Below the pieces are notes generated by a model, which worked only from the letters and a program-made list of their open reading frames with translations, made no database searches and was not told the origin of the DNA. The position numbers and the translations under genes are program-made. A stretch of 64,000 bases of DNA from DASXAI01 sp963728985. Its GTDB lineage: Bacteria; Actinomycetota; Acidimicrobiia; Acidimicrobiales; Ilumatobacteraceae. The DNA lies in NCBI GenBank assembly GCA_963728985.1, contig CAVSME010000003.1:62001-126000 (forward strand), in the 5' to 3' direction. Of this stretch, positions 33,479-41,678 are shown piece by piece. Each line of letters starts with the position of its first letter. Positions within the stretch are counted from its first letter, which is position 1.

Positions 33479-34087
33479 GTGCTCGACCATGTCTTCACCG
33501 ATGCCATCACCGCTCTGCGGGAAGCCTTCGAGGGGGCCTTCCTGGAGCGGCAAGCGTTCGAGGAGCACTTCCAGGTGGACGTCCTGCTCGGCGACGTGAC
33601 GTGGGAGACGAGCTACGGCCTCCCTGGCGAGGGCCTGCCGCCCCGGGTGGTGGCCCACATCACCTTCGACTGGCCCACGTGGAGCCAGACGTCGTACCGG
33701 CGCTGGTACGTGGACGAGGTGTTCGAGGAAGCGCCGGCCATCGAGATGGAGATCGTCTTCCGTGTCCAGCGCTTGGCCGAGCAGCCGGCCCCGGCCGGGT
33801 TCCTCGCCGTGCTCCCCGCCTCCAGCCCGGTCATCGGCAACGAGACGCTCGAGCGGGCCGGGCCCACGGTCGAGGTGGCCTACGACGACGACATGTCGCA
33901 GGCGGTGCAGTTCGCCATCGAGATCAACTACGAGGGCCTCTACGAGCTGGCCGAGGAGACGCTGGCCGACGGCTCCAGCGGCCTCCTGGACGAGCACTTC
34001 GGCGCGCTGGGCGGCTGGATCTCCTCCATGCTCGTGCGCCTCGGTGACCTGCCCCTCAGCTACCTCCCGCCCGAAGAGGAGCCATAA
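33479..34087 (+). CDS. conserved-type acidic hypothetical protein
   Basis: 202-aa soluble acidic protein, GTG start. I do not recognise the family. Visible features: an N-terminal helix LDHVFTDAITALREAFEGAFLE, aromatic-rich WPTWSQTSYRRWYVDEVFEE, a VFRVQRLAEQPAP stretch, and an acidic tail PPEEEP. No signal peptide or membrane segment. A TAGCCT box ends 9 nt before the start, and a MITE-type hairpin lies about 60 bp upstream. Coding character (codon use, GC at third position) agrees with neighbours, so it is a real gene. Confidence 0.75.
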   Translation: MLDHVFTDAITALREAFEGAFLERQAFEEHFQVDVLLGDVTWETSYGLPGEGLPPRVVAHITFDWPTWSQTSYRRWYVDEVFEEAPAIEMEIVFRVQRLAEQPAPAGFLAVLPASSPVIGNETLERAGPTVEVAYDDDMSQAVQFAIEINYEGLYELAEETLADGSSGLLDEHFGALGGWISSMLVRLGDLPLSYLPPEEEP

Positions 34088-34109
34088 GGCCCCGGCAGCG
34101 AGCGACCGA

Positions 34110-34115
34110 TACCGT
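34110..34115 (+). promoter_or_regulatory. candidate -10 box (TACCGT) for the second enoyl-CoA hydratase
   Basis: TACCGT ends 8 nt before the ATG at 34124, the same spacing seen at the adenosine deaminase and aminopeptidase genes. Confidence 0.45.
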
Positions 34116-34123
34116 TCGGTCCC

Positions 34124-34894
34124 ATGACCGATCCCGTCCTGCTCGACGTGAGCGAGCGCATCGCCACCATCACGCTCAACCGGCCCGAAGCTCGCAACGC
34201 CCTGTCGAGCGAGGTCCTGCGGCTCCTCCCCCAGCTCATGCTCGATGCCGACGGTCGCGACGACGTCGACGTGATGATCCTCACCGGTGCCGACCCCGCC
34301 TTCTGCGCCGGCCTCGACCTCAAGGAGCTCGGCTCCAGCGCCAGCAACCTCGGCGCCGGCGGCGGGGGCGACGTCACCCGGGGCCCGTACCCGAACGTGG
34401 CCAAGCCGGTCATCGGCGCCATCAACGGCTTCGCCATCACCGGGGGCTTCGAGCTGGCGCTCAACTGCGACTTCCTGGTCGCCTCCGAGCGGGCCCGCTT
34501 CGGCGACACCCACACCCGGGTCGGGGTGATGCCCGGGTGGGGCATGACTGTCCTGCTCCCGCAGGCCATCGGCGTGCGCCGCGCTCGCGAGATGAGCTTC
34601 ACCGGCAACTTCCTCGACGCCGCCGAGGCGTTGCAGTTCGGTCTGGTGAACCACGTGGTGCCCCACGACGAGCTGATCCCCTTCGCCCGCAAGATCGCCA
34701 CCGACATCATCAACAACGACCAGGCCGGCGTGCGCCAGATCCGGGCCACCTACGCCGAGGTCGTCGCCACCACCATCGACGAGGGCTGGACCGTGGAGGC
34801 CCGCGACGCCCGCGCCTGGCAGAGCCAGAGCTTCGACAAGGACGAGGTGGCCCGCCGCCGCGCCGCCATCCAGGAGCGCGGCCGCGGACAGTGA
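34124..34894 (+). CDS. enoyl-CoA hydratase family protein
   Basis: 256-aa crotonase: RIATITLNRPEARNALSSEV at the start, DPAFCAGLDLKELG oxyanion region, NGFAITGGFELALNCDFLVAS and FGDTHTRVGVMPGWGMTVLLP. The catalytic Glu of hydratases is plausibly retained (ITGGFE), so hydration of enoyl-CoA is reasonable. ATG with a candidate leaderless promoter. C-terminal FDKDEVARRRAAIQERGRG is typical of echA proteins. No operon partner visible; the next gene is convergent. Confidence 0.92.
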   Translation: MTDPVLLDVSERIATITLNRPEARNALSSEVLRLLPQLMLDADGRDDVDVMILTGADPAFCAGLDLKELGSSASNLGAGGGGDVTRGPYPNVAKPVIGAINGFAITGGFELALNCDFLVASERARFGDTHTRVGVMPGWGMTVLLPQAIGVRRAREMSFTGNFLDAAEALQFGLVNHVVPHDELIPFARKIATDIINNDQAGVRQIRATYAEVVATTIDEGWTVEARDARAWQSQSFDKDEVARRRAAIQERGRGQ

Positions 34895-34938
34895 CTGCGG
34901 CCGGCGAACTGATGTACGAAAAGCGTCGCATAGGGCGC

Positions 34939-34961
34939 TAACTCGCGTCAGTACGATTTTT
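34939..34961 (+). terminator. possible terminator/short repeat copy 2 after the enoyl-CoA hydratase
   Basis: The 17-mer TAACTCGCGTCAGTACG (34939-34955) is followed by ATTTTT, a T-run suggestive of termination, but no strong stem precedes it. The 17-mer is shared exactly with 18948-18964. Confidence 0.35.
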
Positions 34962-36057
34962 AGGGGAGTTTGCCGCCGCGGGCGGTGATGTCCTTTTCGA
35001 TCTCGGCCTCGATGGCACGGGCCAGCTTGTTGGCGCCGTCGAGGTTGAGGTGGAAGCCGTCGTCCTGGCGCATCAGCTTGGCCTCGCCGTCGTCGTCCAC
35101 GATGAAGTCGGCGTAGCCGCCGGTCGGGCTCTGGAACAGGGCCCACGTGTCGACCAGCGTGACGTTCGGGCGCTTGGCCGCCTCCTGCTGGTACGCCGTG
35201 CGCAGCACCGCCAGCCGTTGCGTGAAGGCGTCGTCCTTGGCGTTGGGCGTCCCCACCCAGATGACCTTGCGGCCGTCGCTCGACAGGAAGTCCATCGTCT
35301 GGCCGACGCGCTTGGCGTACTCCACCAGCCACTGCGGATCGGTCACGTCGTACTGCTTGCCGTCGGCCGTCTTGATCGGCTGCGCGTCGTTGCCGCCGAA
35401 GTCCACGACGACGATGTCGGGACGGATCTTGCGCACCTGGTCCTGCAGCCGCTTGGGCCAGTCGAAGAAGTCGGGACGGGTGAGGCCCGACGACACCTTG
35501 AAGTCGAGCGTGGGCGTCACCAGGTTGGTGCCGCCGGCGAGGCGCTCGAGCGACTCGCCGAAGCCCTGCGCCTGCGAGTCGCCGGCGATGTAGAGGCGCA
35601 GCTTGTCGTCCTTCGTGGGCACGCGGGCCGCAGTCGACGGCGAGACCGAGTCGGGCGGCGTCGTGGCGCCCGGCGTCGTGGTACCGCTCGCACCGCCGTC
35701 ACCGGTGCCCGTGCCCGCCTGACCAGCCGCTGTCGTGGTCGTGGTGGCGAAGGCGAACTCCCCCGTGCCGCCTTCGCGGCCCCCACGGACGTCGGCGATG
35801 GCCTCTCCCGGGCGAGTGAGCTGGAAGGCGCCGGCGATCGAGTGGAGCGGCTTGGTGATGGCCAGGGCGATGCTGCGCGACGCCGAGTTGAACGGCTGGC
35901 GGTTGGCCATGTCCAGCAGGGTCTGGGAGTTCAGCAGCGCGGCCAGGCCGAGGGCGATGGCGCCCACGATCAGCACCTGACCGGCCGACATCGGCCGGTC
36001 ACGACGCGGCCGTGACGGCGACGGTCCCGACCTCGGATCGCGCACGTTGCCGGCCAT
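34960..36057 (-). CDS. DUF459/SGNH-hydrolase-family protein, membrane-anchored
   Basis: 365-aa protein with one N-terminal membrane segment (about residues 25-44, AGQVLIVGAIALGLAALL), a Thr/Gly-rich linker (about 100-145) and a periplasm-side SGNH domain: LYIAGDSQAQGFGESL (block I Ser), VVVDFGGNDAQP (block III) and DGFHLNLDGANKLA (block V His). Family knowledge: such proteins partner with MBOAT acyltransferases in O-acetylation of surface polysaccharides. It overlaps the MBOAT gene by one base. Conclusion: acyl-transfer partner; polymer target not known. Confidence 0.92.
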   Translation of the reverse strand: MAGNVRDPRSGPSPSRPRRDRPMSAGQVLIVGAIALGLAALLNSQTLLDMANRQPFNSASRSIALAITKPLHSIAGAFQLTRPGEAIADVRGGREGGTGEFAFATTTTTAAGQAGTGTGDGGASGTTTPGATTPPDSVSPSTAARVPTKDDKLRLYIAGDSQAQGFGESLERLAGGTNLVTPTLDFKVSSGLTRPDFFDWPKRLQDQVRKIRPDIVVVDFGGNDAQPIKTADGKQYDVTDPQWLVEYAKRVGQTMDFLSSDGRKVIWVGTPNAKDDAFTQRLAVLRTAYQQEAAKRPNVTLVDTWALFQSPTGGYADFIVDDDGEAKLMRQDDGFHLNLDGANKLARAIEAEIEKDITARGGKLP

Positions 36058-37484
36058 CAGAACTGGAAGTAGATGAACGGGGCCACGCCGGTGGGGCCGA
36101 GGGCGTCGATCAGGAAGAAGCAGCCGGCCAGGGTGACGCCCTGGGCGGCGACGGGGAAGGTGGAGAACGCCGACTGGATGCGCAGCATGGAGCGCTCCGG
36201 CACGAACTGGCTGGCCAGCATGGCGATGAGGGTGAAGATCAGCAGCCCACTGACGAGAGGCGACGGGTCACCCCAGCGCGTGAACAGGCCGCTGAGCATG
36301 TCGAAGGCCCGGGCCAGGCTGGGCGAGCGGAAGAACACCCACGCCAGGCACACGATGTTGAAGGTGACGGCCCAGCGCACGAAGCGCCGCAGCGGCGTGA
36401 CGGGCGGCTCGGGCAGACGGAGCGCGGTGCGCCGATCGGCGGCCAGCCGCTCCACCGCCAGCCCGACGCCGTGGATGCCGCCCCACACCACGAACGTCCA
36501 CGACGCGCCGTGCCACAGCCCGCCGATCAGCATCGTGAGCATGAGGTTGCGGTACGTCTTCCAGCGGCCGCCGCGGTTGCCGCCGAGGGAGATGTAGAGG
36601 TAGTCGCGCAGCCACCGGGACAGCGTCATGTGCCAGCGCCGCCAGAAGTCCTGGAGGCTCAGCGCGATGTACGGCGAGTCGAAGTTCGGCGGGAAGCGGA
36701 TGCCGAGCAGCAGCGCGATGCCGATGGCGATGTCGGTGTAGCCGCTGAAGTCGGCGTAGATCTGGAACGCGTAGCCGTAGATGGCGAACAGGATCTCGAG
36801 CGAGCTGTGGTTGCCCGGTGCGGCGAAGACCTTGTCCACGATGGTGCTGGCGAGAAAGCTCGACACCACCACCTTCTTGAACATGCCGGCGACGATGAGC
36901 CGGAACGCGTGGGCCGCCTCGATGCGGCGCGGGTCGGCCCGCTTGCGCAGCTGCGGGAGGAACTCGGTGGCCCGCACGATCGGGCCCGCCACGAGGTGGG
37001 GGAAGAACGAGAGGTAGACGGCGAAGTCGAGCAGGCCGACGGGCTTGAGGTTGTCCCGGTAGGCGTCGATCACGTAGCTCATCGCCTGGAACGTGAAGAA
37101 CGAGATGCCGATGGGCAGGATCACCTGCAGGAGCGGCGGCGAGACCGTGATGCCGAGCTTGTCGAAGCCGTTCACCACCGAGTCGGTGAAGAAGTTGTAG
37201 TACTTGAAGTAGCCGAGCACGCCGACGTTGGCGGCCACGGCCACCAGGCACCACGCCCGCTTCGCTCCATGGGAGCGGGCTTCGTTGATGCCGACCACGA
37301 AGATCTGGTTGGCGACGGTGACGGTGGCGAGCAAGAAGCAGTAGTGCCAGTCCCACCAGCCGTAGAAGACATAGCTCGCGACCAGCATGAACAGCTTCCA
37401 CCGGCGAGCGTGGGGCCGCAGGAGCCACGACCCGACGAAGACGATCGGGAAGAAGATCCCGAACTGGACCGTGGGAAACAACAT
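36057..37484 (-). CDS. MBOAT family O-acyltransferase
   Basis: 475-aa integral membrane protein with about ten hydrophobic segments. It opens MLFPTVQFGIFFPIVFVGSW, the AlgI/DltB-type start, contains FPHLVAGPIVRATEFLPQ and the catalytic His in GGLWHGASWTFVVWGGIHG. Family role: moves an acyl group across the membrane onto a surface glycan, with a DUF459/SGNH partner. ATG at 37484; a TAGCGT box sits 12 nt upstream on the minus strand. It is divergent from the BMP lipoprotein. A polysaccharide biosynthesis locus is not in view, so the glycan is unknown. Confidence 0.95.
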   Translation of the reverse strand: MLFPTVQFGIFFPIVFVGSWLLRPHARRWKLFMLVASYVFYGWWDWHYCFLLATVTVANQIFVVGINEARSHGAKRAWCLVAVAANVGVLGYFKYYNFFTDSVVNGFDKLGITVSPPLLQVILPIGISFFTFQAMSYVIDAYRDNLKPVGLLDFAVYLSFFPHLVAGPIVRATEFLPQLRKRADPRRIEAAHAFRLIVAGMFKKVVVSSFLASTIVDKVFAAPGNHSSLEILFAIYGYAFQIYADFSGYTDIAIGIALLLGIRFPPNFDSPYIALSLQDFWRRWHMTLSRWLRDYLYISLGGNRGGRWKTYRNLMLTMLIGGLWHGASWTFVVWGGIHGVGLAVERLAADRRTALRLPEPPVTPLRRFVRWAVTFNIVCLAWVFFRSPSLARAFDMLSGLFTRWGDPSPLVSGLLIFTLIAMLASQFVPERSMLRIQSAFSTFPVAAQGVTLAGCFFLIDALGPTGVAPFIYFQF

Positions 37485-37601
37485 ACTTGTGGTCCGACGC
37501 TAGCCAAGGGGCTTCGCCGGGTGGCTGACGGTCTCCATCGGCGGCGCCCCTCCGGCATGCGTGGGACACATGACGTTTCTGTTACGCGCCGAAACCGGCC
37601 C

Positions 37602-37630
37602 TTGCCGAGGGTCCAGGACCGCCCTACCGT
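37602..37630 (+). promoter_or_regulatory. promoter of the nucleoside-transport operon: TTGCCG-N17-TACCGT
   Basis: TTGCCG (37602-37607) and TACCGT (37625-37630) with exactly 17 bp between form a good sigma-70-type promoter. The predicted start is about 37637, giving a roughly 55-nt leader that ends in the Shine-Dalgarno GGAGGG (37680-37685). This gene is therefore not leaderless, unlike many neighbours. The rest of the 207-bp divergent gap shows no gene. Confidence 0.55.
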
Positions 37631-37691
37631 CCTTCGATCCACCCGGAGGCTCATCCGACCCCGACCCAACCGAAAGCTCGGAGGGAAACCC

Positions 37692-38918
37692 ATGCGTCAG
37701 CGACGCCGCATAGCAGTGGCGCTCTCGTTGTGCACTGCACTCGGACTCACCGCAGCCGCTTGCGGCAGCGACAACAGCTCTAGCTCGTCAGGCGGAGCCA
37801 CCACAGCAGCGGCGGCCACCACAGCGGCCGGCGCGGCGACGACTGCCGCCGGCGCCACCACCACCGCCGCCAGCGGCGGCGCCACCACGACAGCCGCCGG
37901 TGGCACCGGCACGTGCAAGGCCGGCAGCGGCACCGTCCCGCCGATCCAGACGGGGACAGCCGACGGCAAGGGCAAGACCGTCGCCCTGCTGTTCGACGTG
38001 ACCGGGCGTGGTGACAAGTCGTTCAACGACGCCGCCGCCGCCGCCCTCGACAAGGCCAAGACCGACTACGGCATCACCGGCCAGGAGTCCACGCCGACGG
38101 CCGCCGACGGCAGCGACCGGCCCGAGCGCATCAAGTCGTTCGCCGGCAACGTGGAGCTGATCGTGGCCAACGGCTTCCTCTGGGGCGACGCCACGACGGC
38201 ATCGGCCACCGCCAACCCGAACCAGAAGTACGCCATCATCGACTCCGTCGTGGCCGATGCCGCGGGTAAGCCGCTGCCCAACGTGCGCTCGATGGTGTTC
38301 GGCGTGAACGACGCGTCGTTCCTCGTCGGTGCCGCCGCCGCCTGCGCGTCGAAGTCCGGCAAGATCGGCTTCATCGGTGGTGTCGAGAACGACATCATCA
38401 AGCCGTTCGAGGCCGGCTACGTCGCTGGCGTGAAGCAGGTCAATCCCGAGGCCACGGTCGAGGTGAAGTACATCAGCCAGCCGCCGGACACCAAGGGCTT
38501 CAACGACCCCGCCAGCGGCAAGGCGATCGCCAAGGCCATGTACGACAGCGGCATCGACGTCGTGTTCGCCGCCGCCGGCGGTTCCGGCAAGGGCATGTTC
38601 GAAGCCGTGGTCGAGACGGGCAAGAAGCCCGGCGAGGTGTACGCCATCGGCGTCGACTCCGACCAGTACCAGACGGCGTCGCCCGACCAGCAGCCGTACA
38701 TCCTGACGTCGTCGCTCAAGCGGGTGGACGTAGCCACGTACGAGGCGATCACCGACGCCCTCAACGGGAAGCTGACCGGTGAGATCAAGACCTACGACCT
38801 CAAGAACAACGGCGTGGGCTACGCCGTGAGCAACGCGGCCATCAACCAGTACGCCGGGACGCTCGAGGACCTGAAGGCACAGATCACCGCAGGCAAGATC
38901 ACGGTCCCCAGCAAGTAG
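37692..38918 (+). CDS. BMP-family nucleoside-binding lipoprotein
   Basis: 408-aa substrate-binding lipoprotein of a nucleoside ABC importer (PnrA/BmpA family). Lipoprotein signal with lipobox TAAAC (Cys24), then a 45-residue low-complexity ATTAAG-type linker, then the BMP domain: VALLFDVTGRGDKSFNDAA, ANGFLWGDAT, KIGFIGGVENDIIKPFEAGYVAGV, VVFAAAGGSGKGMFEAV and YAIGVDSDQY. The ATG has a strong GGAGGG site. It is followed by ATPase and two permeases, then nucleoside catabolic genes, which fixes the likely ligand as nucleosides. Confidence 0.95.
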   Translation: MRQRRRIAVALSLCTALGLTAAACGSDNSSSSSGGATTAAAATTAAGAATTAAGATTTAASGGATTTAAGGTGTCKAGSGTVPPIQTGTADGKGKTVALLFDVTGRGDKSFNDAAAAALDKAKTDYGITGQESTPTAADGSDRPERIKSFAGNVELIVANGFLWGDATTASATANPNQKYAIIDSVVADAAGKPLPNVRSMVFGVNDASFLVGAAAACASKSGKIGFIGGVENDIIKPFEAGYVAGVKQVNPEATVEVKYISQPPDTKGFNDPASGKAIAKAMYDSGIDVVFAAAGGSGKGMFEAVVETGKKPGEVYAIGVDSDQYQTASPDQQPYILTSSLKRVDVATYEAITDALNGKLTGEIKTYDLKNNGVGYAVSNAAINQYAGTLEDLKAQITAGKITVPSK

Positions 38919-38941
38919 ACGGGATCAGTGTGACGACTGGC

Positions 38942-38970
38942 GGGGTGCCGGGCTTTGCGCTCGGCACCCC
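38942..38970 (+). terminator. intercistronic hairpin GGGGTGCCG/CGGCACCCC
   Basis: A perfect 9-bp stem with an 11-nt loop, located between the binding-protein gene and the ATPase gene. There is no T-run, so it may cause partial termination or stabilise the upstream mRNA, allowing more binding protein than transporter. Confidence 0.6.
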
Positions 38971-38994
38971 GTGTCGCGTTGTAGAACTACGGCC

Positions 38995-40551
38995 ATGAGC
39001 GAGGGAGCCGCGCCGACTCCGGCAATCGCCATCGAGCTGCGCGGCATCGTCAAGCGGTTCCCCGGCGTCGTGGCCAACGACGGCGTCGACCTCACGGTGC
39101 GGGCGGGCACGGTCCACGCCATCGTCGGGGAGAACGGTGCGGGGAAGTCCACCCTCATGAAGACGCTCTACGGCGCCCATCGGCCCGACGAGGGCACGAT
39201 CGTGGTCGACGGTGTCGAGCACCAGTTCCACTCCCCGCGCCAGGCCATCGAGGCCGGGATCGGGATGGTGTTCCAGCACTTCATGCTGGCCGACAACTTC
39301 ACCGTGTGGGAGAACGTGGTGCTCGGCGACGAGCCGGGCAGCGCGATGCGCCTGGACATCCGCAAGGCGCGCAAGCAGATCGGCGACCTGTCCGCCCTCT
39401 TCGGCCTCGACGTGCCGCCCGACGAGCTCGTGGCCGATCTCGGCGTCGGCCAGCGCCAGCGGGTCGAGATCCTCAAGGTGCTGTACCGAGGCGCCCGCAT
39501 CATCATCCTCGACGAGCCGACGGCGGTGCTCGTACCCCAGGAGGTCGACGAGCTCTTCGCCGCGCTGCGCGGGCTCACCGATCAGGGCTCGACGGTCATC
39601 TTCATCTCGCACAAGCTCGACGAGGTGCTGAGCGTGGCCGATGCCATCACCGTCATCCGGGCGGGGCGCACGGTCGCCGAGATCGACGACGTCGGTTCGG
39701 TCACGGCCCGCCAACTGGCCGAGCTGATGGTAGGGAGCGAGCTGCCGACGCCGCAGACGCGCTACGCGACCGTGACCGACACGGTGGCGCTGACGGTCGA
39801 GGGCCTCACCGTCGCGGGCGACGAAGGTGCCCGCCCCTTGGTCGAGGACGTCTCCTTCCGCGTGCACCGGGGCGAGATCGTGGGCATCGCCGGCGTGGAG
39901 GGCAACGGCCAGAGCGAGCTGATGGGCGCCCTGCTCGGCACGCAGGCACTGGCGGCCGGGCGCATCGAGATCGACGGCAAGGACGCCACCCACGTGGGTA
40001 CGAGGGCCCGGCGGGCGGGCGGCCTCGGTTACATCCCGGAGGACCGCCAGCGCGACGGCCTCGTGCTGATGGCACCGCTGTGGGAGAACGTGGTCCTGGG
40101 CCACCAGGCCCAGCGCCCGGTCGCTCGCGGGTTCTGGATCTCCCGCAAGGGCGCCCGCCGGCGCACCGAGGAGATCATCGAGCGCTTCGGCGTGCGCACC
40201 CCCGGCGCCGATGTCGCCGCCCACGCGCTCTCCGGTGGGAACCAGCAGAAGCTGATCGTCGGCCGGGAGATGATGGCCGAGCCGACGGTCCTCCTGGCGT
40301 CGCATCCCACCCGCGGCATCGATGTCGGCGCCCAGGCGGCGGTGTGGGAGGTCATGCAGCAGGCCCGCCGCAACGGCCTGGCCGTCGTGCTCGTGTCGGC
40401 CGATCTCGACGAACTGATCGGCCTGTCCGACACGCTGCTGGTGATGTACGGCGGGCGCATCGTGGCCACCCTCGACCCCGCCGCCGTCACCCCGGTCGAG
40501 CTCGGCTCCTACATGACCGGCGCGAACGAACCGGCAGGCGACGCGGCGTGA
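38995..40551 (+). CDS. nucleoside ABC transporter ATP-binding protein (two NBDs)
   Basis: 518-aa protein with two ABC domains, as in RbsA/YufO. NBD1: Walker A GENGAGKST (about 45-53), signature LGVGQRQRVEI, Walker B IIILDEPTAVL. NBD2: a degenerate Walker A GVEGNGQSEL lacking Lys (about 305), signature LSGGNQQKLIVGREM and a TRGIDVGAQ D-loop region; degenerate second sites are normal in this family. ATG at 38995 gives the conserved beginning. Its stop overlaps the GTG of the first permease. Confidence 0.95.
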   Translation: MSEGAAPTPAIAIELRGIVKRFPGVVANDGVDLTVRAGTVHAIVGENGAGKSTLMKTLYGAHRPDEGTIVVDGVEHQFHSPRQAIEAGIGMVFQHFMLADNFTVWENVVLGDEPGSAMRLDIRKARKQIGDLSALFGLDVPPDELVADLGVGQRQRVEILKVLYRGARIIILDEPTAVLVPQEVDELFAALRGLTDQGSTVIFISHKLDEVLSVADAITVIRAGRTVAEIDDVGSVTARQLAELMVGSELPTPQTRYATVTDTVALTVEGLTVAGDEGARPLVEDVSFRVHRGEIVGIAGVEGNGQSELMGALLGTQALAAGRIEIDGKDATHVGTRARRAGGLGYIPEDRQRDGLVLMAPLWENVVLGHQAQRPVARGFWISRKGARRRTEEIIERFGVRTPGADVAAHALSGGNQQKLIVGREMMAEPTVLLASHPTRGIDVGAQAAVWEVMQQARRNGLAVVLVSADLDELIGLSDTLLVMYGGRIVATLDPAAVTPVELGSYMTGANEPAGDAA

Positions 40552-41678
40552 GATCGCGCATCATCTACGCCCTGGCCGCGCCCGTGGTGGCGGCCGTCTT
40601 CGCCCTCGGCGTGGCGTCGGTGGCCTTGCTCCTCGCCGGCCACAGCCCCATCGAGACCTACCGCACGATGTGGCAATACCTCGACTCCGCCGACTCGGTG
40701 GTCTCCGTCATCAATCGCGCCGTGCCGTACTACGTGGCCGGCGTCGCCGTCGCCATCGGCTTCAAGATGGGCCTGTTCAACATCGGCGCCGACGGCCAGT
40801 ACCGCCTCGCCGCGCTGCTGGCGGCAGCGGCCGGCGCTGCGGTCACCCTGCCGGCGCCTCTCCATGTCGGGTTCATCTTCCTCGTCGCCATCTCCGTCGG
40901 TGCCGCCTACGCCGCCATCGCCGGCATCCTCAAGATCTGGCGGGGCGTGAACGAGGTCGTCTCGACGATCATGCTCAACTTCATCGCCACCGGCATCTCC
41001 GCCTTCCTCTTGGCCGAGTACCTCCGCAACCCGAAGGTGAACCTGGTGGCCGAGACGAAGCCGATCCCGGCATCGGGCACGCTGCCACCGCTCAACCGCT
41101 TCCTCGAGATCTTCGGCTACCACCTCCCCGGCGGGACCGTGCTGCAGGGGTTCCTGCCCTTCGCCGTCATCGTCGGCATCCTCTACTACCTCGTCGTGTG
41201 GCGCACGCGCTTCGGCTTCGAGCTGCGCACCACCGGCGTGAATCCCGCTGCCTCCCTCGCGTCGGGCGTGAACCCGAAGCTGATGGTGCTGAAGACGATC
41301 ATGATCTCGGGTGCCGTCGCCGGCCTCATCGGCCTGGGCCCGCTGCTCGGTGATCCACAGCTGCACAAGTACGGCGACACCTTCCCCACGGCGATCGGCT
41401 TCACCGGCATCTCCATCGCCCTGCTCGGTCGCAACAGCCCCGTCGGCATCGCCATCGCCGCGGTCGTCTGGGCGGCGCTCGAACGCGCTGGGCAGGCGCT
41501 GCCACCCATCGGCGTGCCGCAGGAGATCGTGCAGATCCTGCAGGGCACCCTGCTGCTGACGGCGGTGATCGCGTTCGAGGTCGTGCGCCGCTTCGCCGCC
41601 GCCGCGGCGGTGCGGGAGGCGGCCCGGACGCTGGCCCGCTCGTCACCGTCGCGCGAGCCCGCAGGAGCGGTGGCGTGA
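40548..41678 (+). CDS. nucleoside ABC transporter permease A
   Basis: 376-aa permease with about 8-9 membrane segments. It carries the family motifs KMGLFNIGADGQYRLAALLA and GVNEVVSTIMLNFIA, and a distal GGxxGLxGxG-like ISGAVAGLIGLGPLLGD. It matches the NupB/YufP type. GTG start overlaps the ATPase stop; its own stop overlaps the GTG of permease B, so subunit genes are translationally coupled. C-terminal charged tail after residue about 345. Confidence 0.94.
   Translation: MRSRIIYALAAPVVAAVFALGVASVALLLAGHSPIETYRTMWQYLDSADSVVSVINRAVPYYVAGVAVAIGFKMGLFNIGADGQYRLAALLAAAAGAAVTLPAPLHVGFIFLVAISVGAAYAAIAGILKIWRGVNEVVSTIMLNFIATGISAFLLAEYLRNPKVNLVAETKPIPASGTLPPLNRFLEIFGYHLPGGTVLQGFLPFAVIVGILYYLVVWRTRFGFELRTTGVNPAASLASGVNPKLMVLKTIMISGAVAGLIGLGPLLGDPQLHKYGDTFPTAIGFTGISIALLGRNSPVGIAIAAVVWAALERAGQALPPIGVPQEIVQILQGTLLLTAVIAFEVVRRFAAAAAVREAARTLARSSPSREPAGAVA

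Noticed and set aside
33376..34047. A possible leaderless ORF starting at the ATG in the orphan hairpin
   Set aside because: It has a TACGAT box at the right distance, but after about 100 bp it overlaps a better-supported gene in another frame and its translation is Arg/Pro-rich with no motif.
36012..37691. A long in-frame extension in front of the BMP lipoprotein
   Set aside because: It runs antisense to the MBOAT gene and would put 560 residues before a perfect lipoprotein signal. The ATG at 37692 has a strong Shine-Dalgarno and a good promoter.
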